A stretch of DNA of 62,156 nt from Pedosphaera sp. (lineage in GTDB: Bacteria; Verrucomicrobiota; Verrucomicrobiia; Limisphaerales; SXQI01). Below, one piece after another: positions 47,606 through 56,504 of this stretch (its first letter is position 1; the number at the start of each line of letters is the position of its first letter). Location: positions 1 to 62,156 of the forward strand of contig JANYDC010000012.1 of NCBI GenBank assembly GCA_025359965.1, in the 5' to 3' direction. The notes beneath the pieces are model-generated. The model made no database searches. It saw only the letters and a program-made list of their open reading frames with translations, and was not told the DNA's origin. Both the position numbers and the translations under genes were made by a program.

Positions 47606-49000
47606 ATGGCACGCAGCATTCACACGACCAGACGCACGATTGACGAACTGCGCCGTAAAAAGTTTTCATCCCCGGAGGACAAGCAGACCGCCCTAACCGA
47701 GGCACAGAAAGCCTTGAGTCAAAAGCGACGAATCAAACAACACGTCTCAAAAGAAAGGCATCGACCAGAACCCCCGCTCGCGGGCACGGCCACTGAGACC
47801 ATTCCTCTCGAGGTAATCGATCAATCTCAATTTGTTCACCACGGAGCCTCGCCCGCCGATATTCGTGCCATTCTTGCCGCACTACCGGCCGCCGCCACGG
47901 AGGGAATCGCCAGGATCCAGTTGTGCCTCGGCAAACAGTATGTGGATGATTGGCCAGGGGACTTCGGCGAGGACCGTGACCCTTTCACAGGTCGTCTCTC
48001 GTACGAAGTTTTTTCAAGGGTCTTCGGCGGTCAGATCCTTGGGACGTATTCCGCAGACGCGGGGCTCATCTCAGTCTATGCCTTTGCCTATGATCCAATG
48101 TGCCTGCCTTTGCCTCGGGCTCTGTGCGAATTTTACCTGCGCCTCCATGCGTTGAAGACATTCGTTCATGAGGTAGCTCACCACCACGACCATACCGTCC
48201 GGATCGGTCGGGGCCGTTGGCGTGCGGACAGAAGCTTCAACCTCGAATGGTACGCTGAAAAAATGAGTCTCGAATGGACTCAAAATGTCGTGCTGCCATA
48301 CCTCAAGACCGCTTATCCCAGAGAATCATTGGCTCTCCGGAAGTGGGTCGCACACCGGGGTGGTTTGATGGTCGGTTTGGATTTTTTTACAGGTAACCAC
48401 CGTCGAACCGAACGCAACGGCAAGGAATACATTGTTTTCACAAAATCCGCCGCTTTTGAGAGTTGGGTGGACAAAATTGCCAATTTTAAATCACTCTTCG
48501 AATCCCGCCTCGCCTTCGCGTGGGAACTCCACTATGCGGACGCTTATCCGGATTGTCTGACCGTCCTGGATGGCATTCTCGCCAAAGAGTCGGATCTTAT
48601 TCCTGTCCTAATCCTCAAAGCCGACACTCTGGTTCACCTGAAACGATTTGACGAAGCTCTCTCTATCGCGGAAAGCGTTCTCCGGTCCGAACCTGCTAAT
48701 GCAGAAGCATGGGAAATAATTGGTGACGTATATGAATCAAAAAAGGAGTGGGCCAAGTTACTTCAGCATTGTGACGAGTGGCAGAAATTGACACCGCTCA
48801 AACGATTTTCCGCCCGCAGTCTTCATCAACTTCGCGCGACAGCTCATTGCGCTCTAGGGAACGATTCCGCGGTGGAGGAAAGCATCGCCGCGCACCTCGC
48901 CTTGTTCAACTTTCGCAGCGAGAAATCGGCCCAATGGCGTCGAGCGCACGTGCTGCGTTGCGTCTTCCGTATGGCAGGAAAGCCACTTCCCGGGAAATGA
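47606..49000 (+). CDS. Zincin-motif protein with C-terminal TPR repeats
   Basis: A 464-residue cytoplasmic-looking protein with no signal peptide. Residues 1-60 are basic and helical. A metalloprotease-like HExxH is at residues 188-192 (HEVAHHHDH), followed downstream by SFNLEWYAEKMSLEW, whose Glu could be a third zinc ligand in gluzincin style. Residues ~330-440 are TPR-like helices (LILKADTLVHLKRFDEALSIAE, WEIIGDVYESKKEWAKLLQ). I recognise no named family. It may be a regulatory protease or a zinc-binding non-enzyme. The 184 bases upstream contain a candidate ribosome-binding stretch GAGGGG. Confidence 0.85.
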   Translation: MARSIHTTRRTIDELRRKKFSSPEDKQTALTEAQKALSQKRRIKQHVSKERHRPEPPLAGTATETIPLEVIDQSQFVHHGASPADIRAILAALPAAATEGIARIQLCLGKQYVDDWPGDFGEDRDPFTGRLSYEVFSRVFGGQILGTYSADAGLISVYAFAYDPMCLPLPRALCEFYLRLHALKTFVHEVAHHHDHTVRIGRGRWRADRSFNLEWYAEKMSLEWTQNVVLPYLKTAYPRESLALRKWVAHRGGLMVGLDFFTGNHRRTERNGKEYIVFTKSAAFESWVDKIANFKSLFESRLAFAWELHYADAYPDCLTVLDGILAKESDLIPVLILKADTLVHLKRFDEALSIAESVLRSEPANAEAWEIIGDVYESKKEWAKLLQHCDEWQKLTPLKRFSARSLHQLRATAHCALGNDSAVEESIAAHLALFNFRSEKSAQWRRAHVLRCVFRMAGKPLPGK

Positions 49001-49435
49001 TAGGTGAAACCAATATTCCGCCGACGAAATTGAGGCGGCTACAAGAATGATCCTTTCACAAATAAATTTCGGGCACAGCGGCTTACTCCAAAAGGGCGAA
49101 TTGGAGGATACGGCTGAGAATTACATGGGCTCTCGCTTTCACTCCGGCCAATTGTGTGGTGAGTATTTTTTGGAGGCCATCGCTCGAGACGTTTATCAAT
49201 TATCTATTAGATGAAGATTCGCGGTGGTGTGCCGTCCCAAAACACAGGCATTTTGAAGGACAGCAGCGAATACGAAGACGGTTAGAAACCATAAATGATC
49301 GGTTGTTCTCTAATGGTATTCACCAATAATTCCTCCTATTCCTTATCTTTCCAGCGCCTAAGGCTGTGCATGGAACATGCGCACTTCTTCTTAGAAGCAC
49401 CTGAATTTCGAGAGTTTCAGGAGCCCCGAAGGCGG
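49001..49435. other. Intergenic region, possible short ORF
   Basis: No recognisable gene. A 55-codon ATG frame at 49047-49214 (start MILSQINFGHSG) is followed by a 24-codon frame that overlaps it by the ATGA rule. Both lack known features and may be chance frames or decayed sequence. The stretch looks richer in A and T than its flanks by eye. No promoter or terminator is confidently seen. Confidence 0.3.
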
Positions 49436-50122
49436 TTAATCTGGCTGGAAGACGCTGGTGAAGACGGCTTCCTTGATTTTCCAGGTGAGCGTCATGGTCA
49501 TTGCCAATGGAATCAGGAAGAAAAGCAGAAGAATGGCAAACCGGGCGTTCTCCAGAAAAACCAGAGTGGTGATAAGGAAGGATGGGAGGCTGGGCATCCG
49601 CTGGAGGATGCCGTAGGCGAGAGGCACGATAAGCATGCCCATCAACAGTACATGGTTGACGGCGCCGAAGAGATTGGTTTCGTGGCGGAGGGTTTCGTCT
49701 GGCAGCATGGCGGCCAATCGGCGCAGCACCAGATTGAGGTTAAAGATCAGTAGCAGTCCGGAGAGCAGAAACACGCCGATAGCATACTGAAAGAAGGTCT
49801 CACCCGGCATCTGCCCCCACCAGAACACGAATGGCGAAAGGCCGACGGTGGCCAGGGCCGCAAATTTGGCTCGGTCCAGCGCGTGAATCCAAATGCGCTC
49901 CTGCTTCTGAAAACCGCCCAGAAGATGCAGCCCGTAAAGGATGGAGGCAGTGGAAATGATCGGACCCAATAGATAGAATGGGCGGGCCCACTCAGTCATG
50001 GCCATTTTGACGCAGACAAAAAGCGACACAGGCAGACCCCAGAAAATCGCGGACAATCCCCGCACCAATCGCCCCAGGGAACGGAGCAACTCAGCAGAGG
50101 GCGCGGCGTGACTCGGAATCAT
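49436..50122 (-). CDS. Hypothetical six-helix membrane protein
   Basis: A 228-residue protein with about six hydrophobic helices (such as FWGLPVSLFVCVKMAM, YLLGPIISTASILYGLHLL, FLITTLVFLENARFAILLLFF). The family is not recognised. It starts six bases after the speA stop on the same strand, so it is probably cotranscribed and might relate to polyamine or arginine physiology, but sequence alone does not show it. Confidence 0.75.
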   Translation of the reverse strand: MIPSHAAPSAELLRSLGRLVRGLSAIFWGLPVSLFVCVKMAMTEWARPFYLLGPIISTASILYGLHLLGGFQKQERIWIHALDRAKFAALATVGLSPFVFWWGQMPGETFFQYAIGVFLLSGLLLIFNLNLVLRRLAAMLPDETLRHETNLFGAVNHVLLMGMLIVPLAYGILQRMPSLPSFLITTLVFLENARFAILLLFFLIPLAMTMTLTWKIKEAVFTSVFQPD

Positions 50123-50128
50123 GCGGGA

Positions 50129-52066
50129 TCACTGAAACGAAAGGTAGGTGTATTCCTTGAGGCCGCGCTCGTATTCATCAAGAAGACGCATGCCCTCTGA
50201 AGGTTTCAGGCGGTCGCTCTTGATGGCCTCATCGACTTGAGTCTTCATCTGGCGTTTCAACTCGTGCTCATCGTACTGCACAGCGGCGAGAGTTTGCACG
50301 ATGGTGTTGCCCTCGATGACTTCCTCGACGTAATAGCCGGAAGGCTCATCGGGATCGAGAAATACGTGGACCTCGTTGACACGGCCAAACAGGTTGTGCA
50401 GATCGCCCATAATGTCCTGATAGGCGCCCATGAGGAATATCCCCAAGAAATAAGGATCCTGCACGCCATTGCCGGTCAGGGCATGGAGCGGGAGGGTGTC
50501 GCGGACATCACGCAGATCGATGAACTTGTTGATCTGCCCGTCGGAATCGCAGGTGATATCGACCAAAGTGCCCTCACGGGTTGGCTTCTCGTCGAGACGA
50601 TGAACCGGCATGATGGGGAACAATTGGCCCAGGGCCCAGTGGTCCAACAACGATTGGAACACGGAAAAATTGCAGAGGTACTGGTCTCCCAGCGAATCCT
50701 CGAGCTTGCGGATTTCAGCAGGGATATAGGCCTGGCCTTTGAAGCTCTCGACCACGGCAGTGCTGATTTCCCAGTAGAGATGTTCAATCTTGGCCTTCTC
50801 GGGCAATTCCATTAGCCCGAGAGTGAACATGTTGTGAGCGTCGTCCTTGCGTTCAAGGGCGTCGTGGTAAGCCTCCAGCTTGTTGAGGCGGACCAGGTTT
50901 TTCTTAATATCGAACACCTCACGCACGAGCGGGTGTTCGTTTTCACCAAAGGTAAAAGGCACTTCCGTGCGGATCTTGCCGATGGCTCCGAAGACCTCAA
51001 CAATCAGCACGCTGTGATGCGCCACGATGGCGCGTCCGCTTTCGCTGACAATGATGGGGTGCGGGACTTTCTCGGCGTTGCACACATCGGCGATGTAGTA
51101 GACCACGTCGTTTGTGTATTCCTGCAAAGAATAATTGGTGGAGCTGTCGAAAGCGCTGCGGCTGCCATCATAATCGACACCCAGACCGCCTCCCACATCC
51201 AAGTACTCGATCTGAAAACCCATTTTGACCAGCTTGGCGTAAAAGCGCGAGGCTTCCTGAACCGCTTTTTTGACGGTGAGGATGTCAGGCACCTGTGAGC
51301 CAATGTGGAAATGCAGCAGCTTGAAACTGGAAGCCATGCCCTCGCGGTTGAGCAGTTCACAGGCGGAAAGCAATTCAACAGTGCTCAGGCCGAACTTGGC
51401 GTTTTCGCCACCGCTCTCGGCCCATTTCCCAGCGCCCTTGCTGAGAAGTCGGGCACGAATGCCGATCAAGGGTTCAACTCCGAGCTGTTTGGAAATATAG
51501 ATGATGTGCTTCAGCTCCTCGAGCTTCTCCACCACCATGATGACTTTTTTGCCCAGCTTGATGCCCATCAGGGCCATCTTGACGAAGACGGTGTCCTTGT
51601 AGCCGTTGCAGATGATCAGTCCGCCCATCTGGTTTTGCAGGGCGAGTCCTGCAAACAGCTCCGGCTTGCTGCCGACTTCGAGGCCAAAATTGAAGGGTTT
51701 GCCCGCATCAAGAATTTCCTCAACCACTTCGCGGAGCTGGTTGACTTTGATGGGGAACACACCGCGGTACTGGCCCTGATAGGCAAACTCAGCGATGGAA
51801 TTGCGGAAGGCCTGATTGATGGCCTCAACGCGATGGCGAAGGATATCCTGAAAGCGAATCAGCAGCGGGAACTTAAGATTGCGCGAGCGTGCCTCCTCGA
51901 TGATGTCGTTCACATCGACGCTGGAACCCTGCTCTTCCAACGGGCTGACAACCACATGGCCGCCTTCGTTGATATCGAAGTAGCGCGCGCCCCAACGATC
52001 AATGTTGTACAGGGTACGGGCGTCTGCCACGCCCCAAGATTTCACCGGGTTAACTGGTTCGTTCAT
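50129..52066 (-). CDS. speA: Biosynthetic arginine decarboxylase SpeA
   Basis: A 645-residue PLP enzyme that makes agmatine from arginine, the first step of one route to putrescine and spermidine. The PLP-lysine lies in YRGVFPIKVNQ (near residue 107). HIGSQVPD, DVGGGLGVDYDGS and VSESGRA are the fold-III alanine-racemase-like barrel motifs, and DITCDSDGQI carries the substrate-binding Cys-Asp in the C-terminal part. The length and the SpeA-type inserts exclude diaminopimelate decarboxylase. It lies 97 bases downstream of the cNMP-binding gene and six bases upstream of a membrane protein gene. Confidence 0.96.
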   Translation of the reverse strand: MNEPVNPVKSWGVADARTLYNIDRWGARYFDINEGGHVVVSPLEEQGSSVDVNDIIEEARSRNLKFPLLIRFQDILRHRVEAINQAFRNSIAEFAYQGQYRGVFPIKVNQLREVVEEILDAGKPFNFGLEVGSKPELFAGLALQNQMGGLIICNGYKDTVFVKMALMGIKLGKKVIMVVEKLEELKHIIYISKQLGVEPLIGIRARLLSKGAGKWAESGGENAKFGLSTVELLSACELLNREGMASSFKLLHFHIGSQVPDILTVKKAVQEASRFYAKLVKMGFQIEYLDVGGGLGVDYDGSRSAFDSSTNYSLQEYTNDVVYYIADVCNAEKVPHPIIVSESGRAIVAHHSVLIVEVFGAIGKIRTEVPFTFGENEHPLVREVFDIKKNLVRLNKLEAYHDALERKDDAHNMFTLGLMELPEKAKIEHLYWEISTAVVESFKGQAYIPAEIRKLEDSLGDQYLCNFSVFQSLLDHWALGQLFPIMPVHRLDEKPTREGTLVDITCDSDGQINKFIDLRDVRDTLPLHALTGNGVQDPYFLGIFLMGAYQDIMGDLHNLFGRVNEVHVFLDPDEPSGYYVEEVIEGNTIVQTLAAVQYDEHELKRQMKTQVDEAIKSDRLKPSEGMRLLDEYERGLKEYTYLSFQ

Positions 52067-52163
52067 CAGAATACAATCGACGCGACTATAGGACGCGACG
52101 CGAGGATTTCAATAGGGAGAATCGACTATTTTTCTGAAGCCGATCCGCGACCGCAACCGCACC

Positions 52164-52880
52164 TTATTCCGGCAGGGTGGTGAAAGTAAGGGTGTCCTTG
52201 TACCGTTTATTGTCCGCGCGAATACGGCCGGTGAGCGTCCGGCCCATGGCCAACAGGAATGGCGCGGCCAGTTCGGGGGCTTTTTCCGACAATTTCTGGA
52301 AGGATGAGGCACTCAATCTCAATACAGTCGTATCGGTGTTTGAGATGACATCCGCCGAGCGCGGGCCGTGATCGAACAGGGATATTTCGCCAAAGAAATC
52401 ACCCACGGAAAGTAGTGCGAGAATTTTTTCTTGCTCTCCGACGGCCATGCGCACACGAACTTCGCCTTCCAAGACAAAAAACATGGCGTCACCCGGGTCG
52501 CCCTGCTTCACCACTGCGGTGAACTGGCGAATCTTCTGAACCTCGACGAATTCCAAAAACCTGGCCAGTAAAGCATCCGACAATGCCGAAAGAACCTTAA
52601 CGCGGCGCAAGGTGTTGGGGGCCACTTTGCCTGGCACGGCAGCGGCAGCAGTGGCGGCTGTCCCGGTCGTCATTTTACGGAAAATCACCCTCGCCTCTTC
52701 AAGGTCGGAAGCCTTGCACCACTGATCCGCGCGTTCACTGAATATCCAGCTCGCCGGCAGAATGCGCTCCTCTTTAATCCACGCAATTAGTGTGGGCAGC
52801 TCAACAGGTCCGTACACCACGTTGTCTACGGCCCATATTTTGTAGCCTGTTTTATCTTCGCTTGGCATGACATCCTTCAT
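52164..52880 (-). CDS. GYF_2 and cyclic-nucleotide-binding domain protein
   Basis: A 238-residue cytoplasmic protein with two recognisable domains. Residues ~10-65 resemble GYF_2 (KIWAVDNVVYGPVELPTLIAWI), a small module usually used for protein contacts. Residues ~95-220 form a CAP-like cyclic-nucleotide-binding domain, with VVKQGDPGDAMFFVLEGEVRV and the phosphate-binding cassette FGEISLFDHGPRSADV, whose Glu and Arg are kept. No DNA-binding helix-turn-helix follows, so it is not a CRP-type transcription factor. MPSEDK at 52868 is an alternative start. It precedes speA on the same strand and may share its promoter. Confidence 0.88.
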   Translation of the reverse strand: MKDVMPSEDKTGYKIWAVDNVVYGPVELPTLIAWIKEERILPASWIFSERADQWCKASDLEEARVIFRKMTTGTAATAAAAVPGKVAPNTLRRVKVLSALSDALLARFLEFVEVQKIRQFTAVVKQGDPGDAMFFVLEGEVRVRMAVGEQEKILALLSVGDFFGEISLFDHGPRSADVISNTDTTVLRLSASSFQKLSEKAPELAAPFLLAMGRTLTGRIRADNKRYKDTLTFTTLPE

Positions 52881-52973
52881 TTAAGGCAAGAGCCCCCCAA
52901 GGTGAAAGGGAAAATTCGCGCAAATCAATTCGCCAAAGCTGAATCTCTCTGCTTTTTTAGAGGAGTATCTTTC

Positions 52974-54146
52974 ATGAAAACAAATGCAATCCTGATTTCA
53001 ACTGTTTTTGCCGCGTTTAGCCTCCTGTTCGTCTCATGCGCGTCCTCGAATCACTGCGACCTTGTCGCCCTTCCGGGAAGGCAGATCGAAGTCAGGGTCA
53101 ACACCAACATCGAGCTCTTCGGATTGTTCATGCAACTGGATCTTGCCCCTGATGTCCTGGGCAACAAGGACATCGTGGAATTGGACGGTCGGAAGGCCAT
53201 GTGGAGCGACTGGTATTCAGGCGCGCTCCGAAATTATGCGCGTTTCAAACAATTCGAGGACGGAGCAATGATGAAAACCTATCGCGAAGTTTTGAAACAA
53301 GGCTTCTACAATGATTTGTTGATTGGTTTTCTTCTTGAGGTGCCTGAAGTCCCCAACGCCCGACTCACACCCCAAACGGACCCCGAAGCGATCCTTCCTT
53401 TTTCAAAAACTGGGGACCGCGCAGAGGCGGAACGAAAAGCAGGCGAATTTCTCAAGGGCATGAACCGGTTTTATCATGAGATCAATTTTGCGGACTATCT
53501 CAAGGACAACCAAAAATTTCATGACCGCATGAAAGCGGATGTATCCAGCAATTTGCCGCCTGCCGGATTTATTTGGACGATGGAGTCGTTCTACGGGCAG
53601 AGGTTCAATGACTATTGTCTGGTGCCCAGCTTAAACATCCCCACGAGCATGGGTTTTGGCAAAACCCACCAAGCCACCCGCACCGTCTATAACGTTTTCG
53701 GCCCCTTCAGCTTTCAATCCTTCGATGAGGCAAATCTGGACCTCGGTTTCAACAGCGTGGATAAAATCCGTAACCTATCCGTGCATGAGTTCGGCCACTC
53801 CTTCGTCAATGCATGCATCGACCGCGTGCCTGTTGAATTGATCAAACAAACCGAGCCTCTTTATTCACCTCTGGCGGAGGTGATGAAGAAACAAAGCTAT
53901 ACCTCGTGGAACGCCTGCCTGTACGAACACTTTGTTCGGGCTGGAGAAGTCATCATCGCGCGCAAGCTCGGAAACAACGCCGGAGCGGAAAGGAAGTTGG
54001 CGGAGGATCTACAAAAAGGCTTTGCCTACCTGCCGCAGATCGTCCGCGAATTGGAATCGTTCGACCAACGAGCCAACAGGCAGGAGACCTATCAGGAAAG
54101 AGTGGTTCAAATTATTCAGCTTCTTGATGACACGCAGAAGAAGTGA
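52974..54146 (+). CDS. DUF4932-type lipoprotein with HExxH zincin motif
   Basis: A 390-residue lipoprotein. ATG 52974 follows a GAGGAG ribosome-binding site and gives a signal with lipobox LLFVSC (cysteine near residue 21). The interior carries HEFGHSF (His271, Glu272, His275), a zinc-metalloprotease motif. The start of the mature protein (RQIEVRVNTNIELFGLF) matches the DUF4932 group of putative metallopeptidases. It should be anchored in an envelope membrane. Its stop codon touches the start of the Rhs remnant. Confidence 0.85.
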   Translation: MKTNAILISTVFAAFSLLFVSCASSNHCDLVALPGRQIEVRVNTNIELFGLFMQLDLAPDVLGNKDIVELDGRKAMWSDWYSGALRNYARFKQFEDGAMMKTYREVLKQGFYNDLLIGFLLEVPEVPNARLTPQTDPEAILPFSKTGDRAEAERKAGEFLKGMNRFYHEINFADYLKDNQKFHDRMKADVSSNLPPAGFIWTMESFYGQRFNDYCLVPSLNIPTSMGFGKTHQATRTVYNVFGPFSFQSFDEANLDLGFNSVDKIRNLSVHEFGHSFVNACIDRVPVELIKQTEPLYSPLAEVMKKQSYTSWNACLYEHFVRAGEVIIARKLGNNAGAERKLAEDLQKGFAYLPQIVRELESFDQRANRQETYQERVVQIIQLLDDTQKK

Positions 54147-54730
54147 ATTTATTTGGATTCGCTCAAAATACCCCTGTATTGTTGGTGGACAAAGATGGGC
54201 GGATATTCCTCTCTTGATTAGGATTTCAGCAGGAATTGGTGCTATAACGAATCCAGACGATCCGTTGATGGGTGCATTCAAGCAGGGCGGCAATAGGCGG
54301 GATTGGGTCCAGCATCGCAATTTTGGCCAGTGCAGGATTAGCTGGGGGAGCTTCTCTGGCTTCGCTTGAAATCGGTGGGCTTATATGGTTGTAGGGGGGG
54401 GCGCTGCGATTTTCGGTGGTGCATCCCAGTATCTCGTCTATGCAGTTGATAATTATCTGGCAGACGAAGACAATCCGTTTCCTTTTACAACAGGACGGGG
54501 GGGGTATCAGCTGCCTCAGGCTTTTTCTCGGGAGCATTTGTTGTGGGAAATATGGTGAAAAGGGTTATGATGTCGGTGAAATTGACGAAGAAATATTGGA
54601 TGCCACGCTTTCCGTCGCGGGAGCCTTTGGAGTTGGTATAGCTGACTTGTTTGCCTGTGGAGCTGAGCGAGCCTCATATAAACTGCAAAGAATCGGTGGC
54701 AATTATATCGGCCGCCTCAACGCGCAATGA
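54146..54730 (+). pseudogene. Frameshifted remnant of Rhs-repeat core end and polymorphic-toxin C-terminus
   Basis: Reading frames piece together a single protein. NLFGFAQNTPVLLVDKDGR at 54146-54202 is the hallmark end of an Rhs-repeat-associated core (N-L-Y-x-Y-x-x-N-x-P-x-x-x-x-D-x-x-G). It continues, after frame changes near 54215, 54300, 54392 and 54504, as glycine- and alanine-rich sequence (ISAGIGAITNPDDPLMGAF, GIGSSIAILASAG, GGASQYLVYAVDNYLADEDNP, VSAASGFFSGAFVVGN) and ends in YDVGEIDEEILDATLSV to LNAQ. Two G8 runs (54394-54401, 54497-54504) coincide with frame changes, so sequencing error could explain two of them. No Rhs core lies upstream; only this C-terminal tip is present. Confidence 0.7.
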
Positions 54731-54984
54731 TGGTGAAACCAGCCCCTTATTGGAAGCTCTTATATATCGTCCTGAAAAGCTGCCTGCAATTACGCCTTTG
54801 CGCATTTATCGCGACAGCTGCAGGGTACTTGGGGGTCGTAGCAGCCAAGGATGTCGGTGTTTTAACCGAGGAATCCACTAGCGCAGGAATAATTGCGGTT
54901 TATTCCTGTATTGCAATTATAACGTTCCTTTCAACGACGCATTACTTGTATCGAATCCTCGAGCCCCGCAAACCGACTACATAA
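54727..54984 (+). CDS. Small membrane protein, candidate immunity protein
   Basis: An 85-residue protein whose ATG overlaps the stop of the Rhs-like remnant by four bases (ATGA, 54727-54730). Two hydrophobic helices are seen (CAFIATAAGYLGVVAA and AGIIAVYSCIAIITFLSTTHYLYRIL). It has no recognised family. Position and overlap fit an immunity gene cotranslated with a toxin tip, and its frame is intact while the toxin part is broken. This is inferred from context only. Confidence 0.6.
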   Translation: MMVKPAPYWKLLYIVLKSCLQLRLCAFIATAAGYLGVVAAKDVGVLTEESTSAGIIAVYSCIAIITFLSTTHYLYRILEPRKPTT

Positions 54985-55046
54985 CCTCGAAGCTAAAACC
55001 ATAGTTGCTGGAATAGGTTCTCGGTCGACCTAGCGTTGTTCACCAG

Positions 55047-56501
55047 CTAGGAGAGAATTCCGCGCACCAATTCGCCGTGGACATCGGTGAGACGGAAGTC
55101 GCGGCCCTGAAAGCGATAGGTTAGGCGGGTATGATCCACACCCATTAGATGCAGGAGCGTGGCTTGGAAGTCGTGAACATGCACGGGGTCGGTCACAACA
55201 TTCATGCCCAGGTCATCGGACGCACCAAAAGTTAACCCCGGTTTCACACCAGCCCCGGCCATCCAAACCGTAAAAGCGTAGGGGTGATGGTCCCGGCCCC
55301 AGCGCGGGCGGTCATTGAGATTGCCCTGAATGAAAGGAGTGCGGCCGAATTCGCCACCCCACACGACCAACGTGTCTTCCAGCAAACCGCGTTGCTTCAG
55401 ATCGGAAACCAGCGCAGCACTTGCGCGGTCCGTATCGCGGCACTGATTGTAGAGTTCGGTGGTAAGCGAGTTGTGCTGATCCCAACCGGCATGCATTAAC
55501 TGGACGCAGCGCGCGCCGCGTTCCACCAGGCGGCGGGCCATCAGGCAATTGTGCGCAAAACTGCCGGGGTCTTTGACATCGGGTCCATAACTTTCCAGCA
55601 CGGAGGCGGGTTCTTTGCTGATATCGGCCAGTTCCGGCACGCTGGTCTGCATGCGAAACGACATCTCGTATTGGGCGATGCGGGTGGCAATCTCCGGATC
55701 GCCGAAATCGTGCATCTTCTGTTCATTGAGTTTGGCCAGATCGTCCAGCATGTCGCGTTTCATGCCGCGATCCACGCCCTTGGGATCGGAGAGGTAAAGC
55801 ACAGGTTCGCCGCCGCTGCGGAATTTCACCCCCTGATAACGCGAGGGCAGAAACCCGGAGCCCCAGTAGAAATCATAGAATATCTGGCCGCATGAGGTGC
55901 CTTTGCTGACTGAAGTCAACACCACAAAAGCAGGCAGATTTTCTGTCTCCGAACCAAGACCATAACTCAACCAGGCACCAAGAGTCGGACGCCCGGGAAG
56001 CTGGCCTCCGCTGAGCATGAATGAGATTGCCGGTGCGTGGTTGATCGCATCGGTGTGCATGGATTTGATGAAGCACAACTCATCGGCAATGGCGGCGGTG
56101 TAAGGCATGAGCGAGCTGACCCACGCGCCTGAGTTGCCGTGCTGCATAAAGGGCTCCAACGGCGCGAGCATCAGTTTGCCGCCAGCCGATCCGGTCATGG
56201 TGCTAAACCTCTTTCCTCCGATGTAGGACTCAGGCACGGGCTGGCCGTGCATTTCCTTTAACTTCGGTTTCCAATCGAAAGTATCCACATGAGTGGGGCC
56301 GCCATTCATGAAGAGGTAGATGACCCGTTTAGCTTTGGGCGGAAAGCTGGGAAAGCCGGCCAACCCCGGCGGCGTGGCGGCCTCAAGTCCATCCCCGGCC
56401 AGAAGGCGCGCCAGCGCGGCGGTTCCAATCCCCGTGGCGGTGCGTCCGAGGAATTGTCGCCGGGTGAGGTGGCGCTGCGCTTGTTCGATGGGATGCATCA
56501 T
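55047..56501 (-). CDS. DUF1501 protein, Tat-exported (third copy)
   Basis: A 484-residue DUF1501 protein with a twin-arginine signal (LTRRQFLGRTATGIGTAAL). Landmarks are VIYLFMNGGPTHVDTFDWKPKL, IKSMHTDAINHAPAISFMLSG, WGGEFGRTPFIQ, GRDHHPYAFTVWMAGAGVKPG and a final HLMGVDHTRLTYRFQGRDFRLTDVHG. It follows its DUF1549 partner by three bases on the same strand, the same arrangement as at 35.9 kb. Confidence 0.93.
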   Translation of the reverse strand: MMHPIEQAQRHLTRRQFLGRTATGIGTAALARLLAGDGLEAATPPGLAGFPSFPPKAKRVIYLFMNGGPTHVDTFDWKPKLKEMHGQPVPESYIGGKRFSTMTGSAGGKLMLAPLEPFMQHGNSGAWVSSLMPYTAAIADELCFIKSMHTDAINHAPAISFMLSGGQLPGRPTLGAWLSYGLGSETENLPAFVVLTSVSKGTSCGQIFYDFYWGSGFLPSRYQGVKFRSGGEPVLYLSDPKGVDRGMKRDMLDDLAKLNEQKMHDFGDPEIATRIAQYEMSFRMQTSVPELADISKEPASVLESYGPDVKDPGSFAHNCLMARRLVERGARCVQLMHAGWDQHNSLTTELYNQCRDTDRASAALVSDLKQRGLLEDTLVVWGGEFGRTPFIQGNLNDRPRWGRDHHPYAFTVWMAGAGVKPGLTFGASDDLGMNVVTDPVHVHDFQATLLHLMGVDHTRLTYRFQGRDFRLTDVHGELVRGILS

Positions 56502-56504
56502 GGG

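Noticed and set aside
49295..49753. 152-codon plus-strand frame opposite the membrane protein gene
   Set aside because: Its second half is antisense to the six-helix membrane protein and it has no features of its own.
51305..52183. 292-codon plus-strand frame antisense to speA
   Set aside because: It covers the conserved speA gene in antisense and has no domain or signal of its own.
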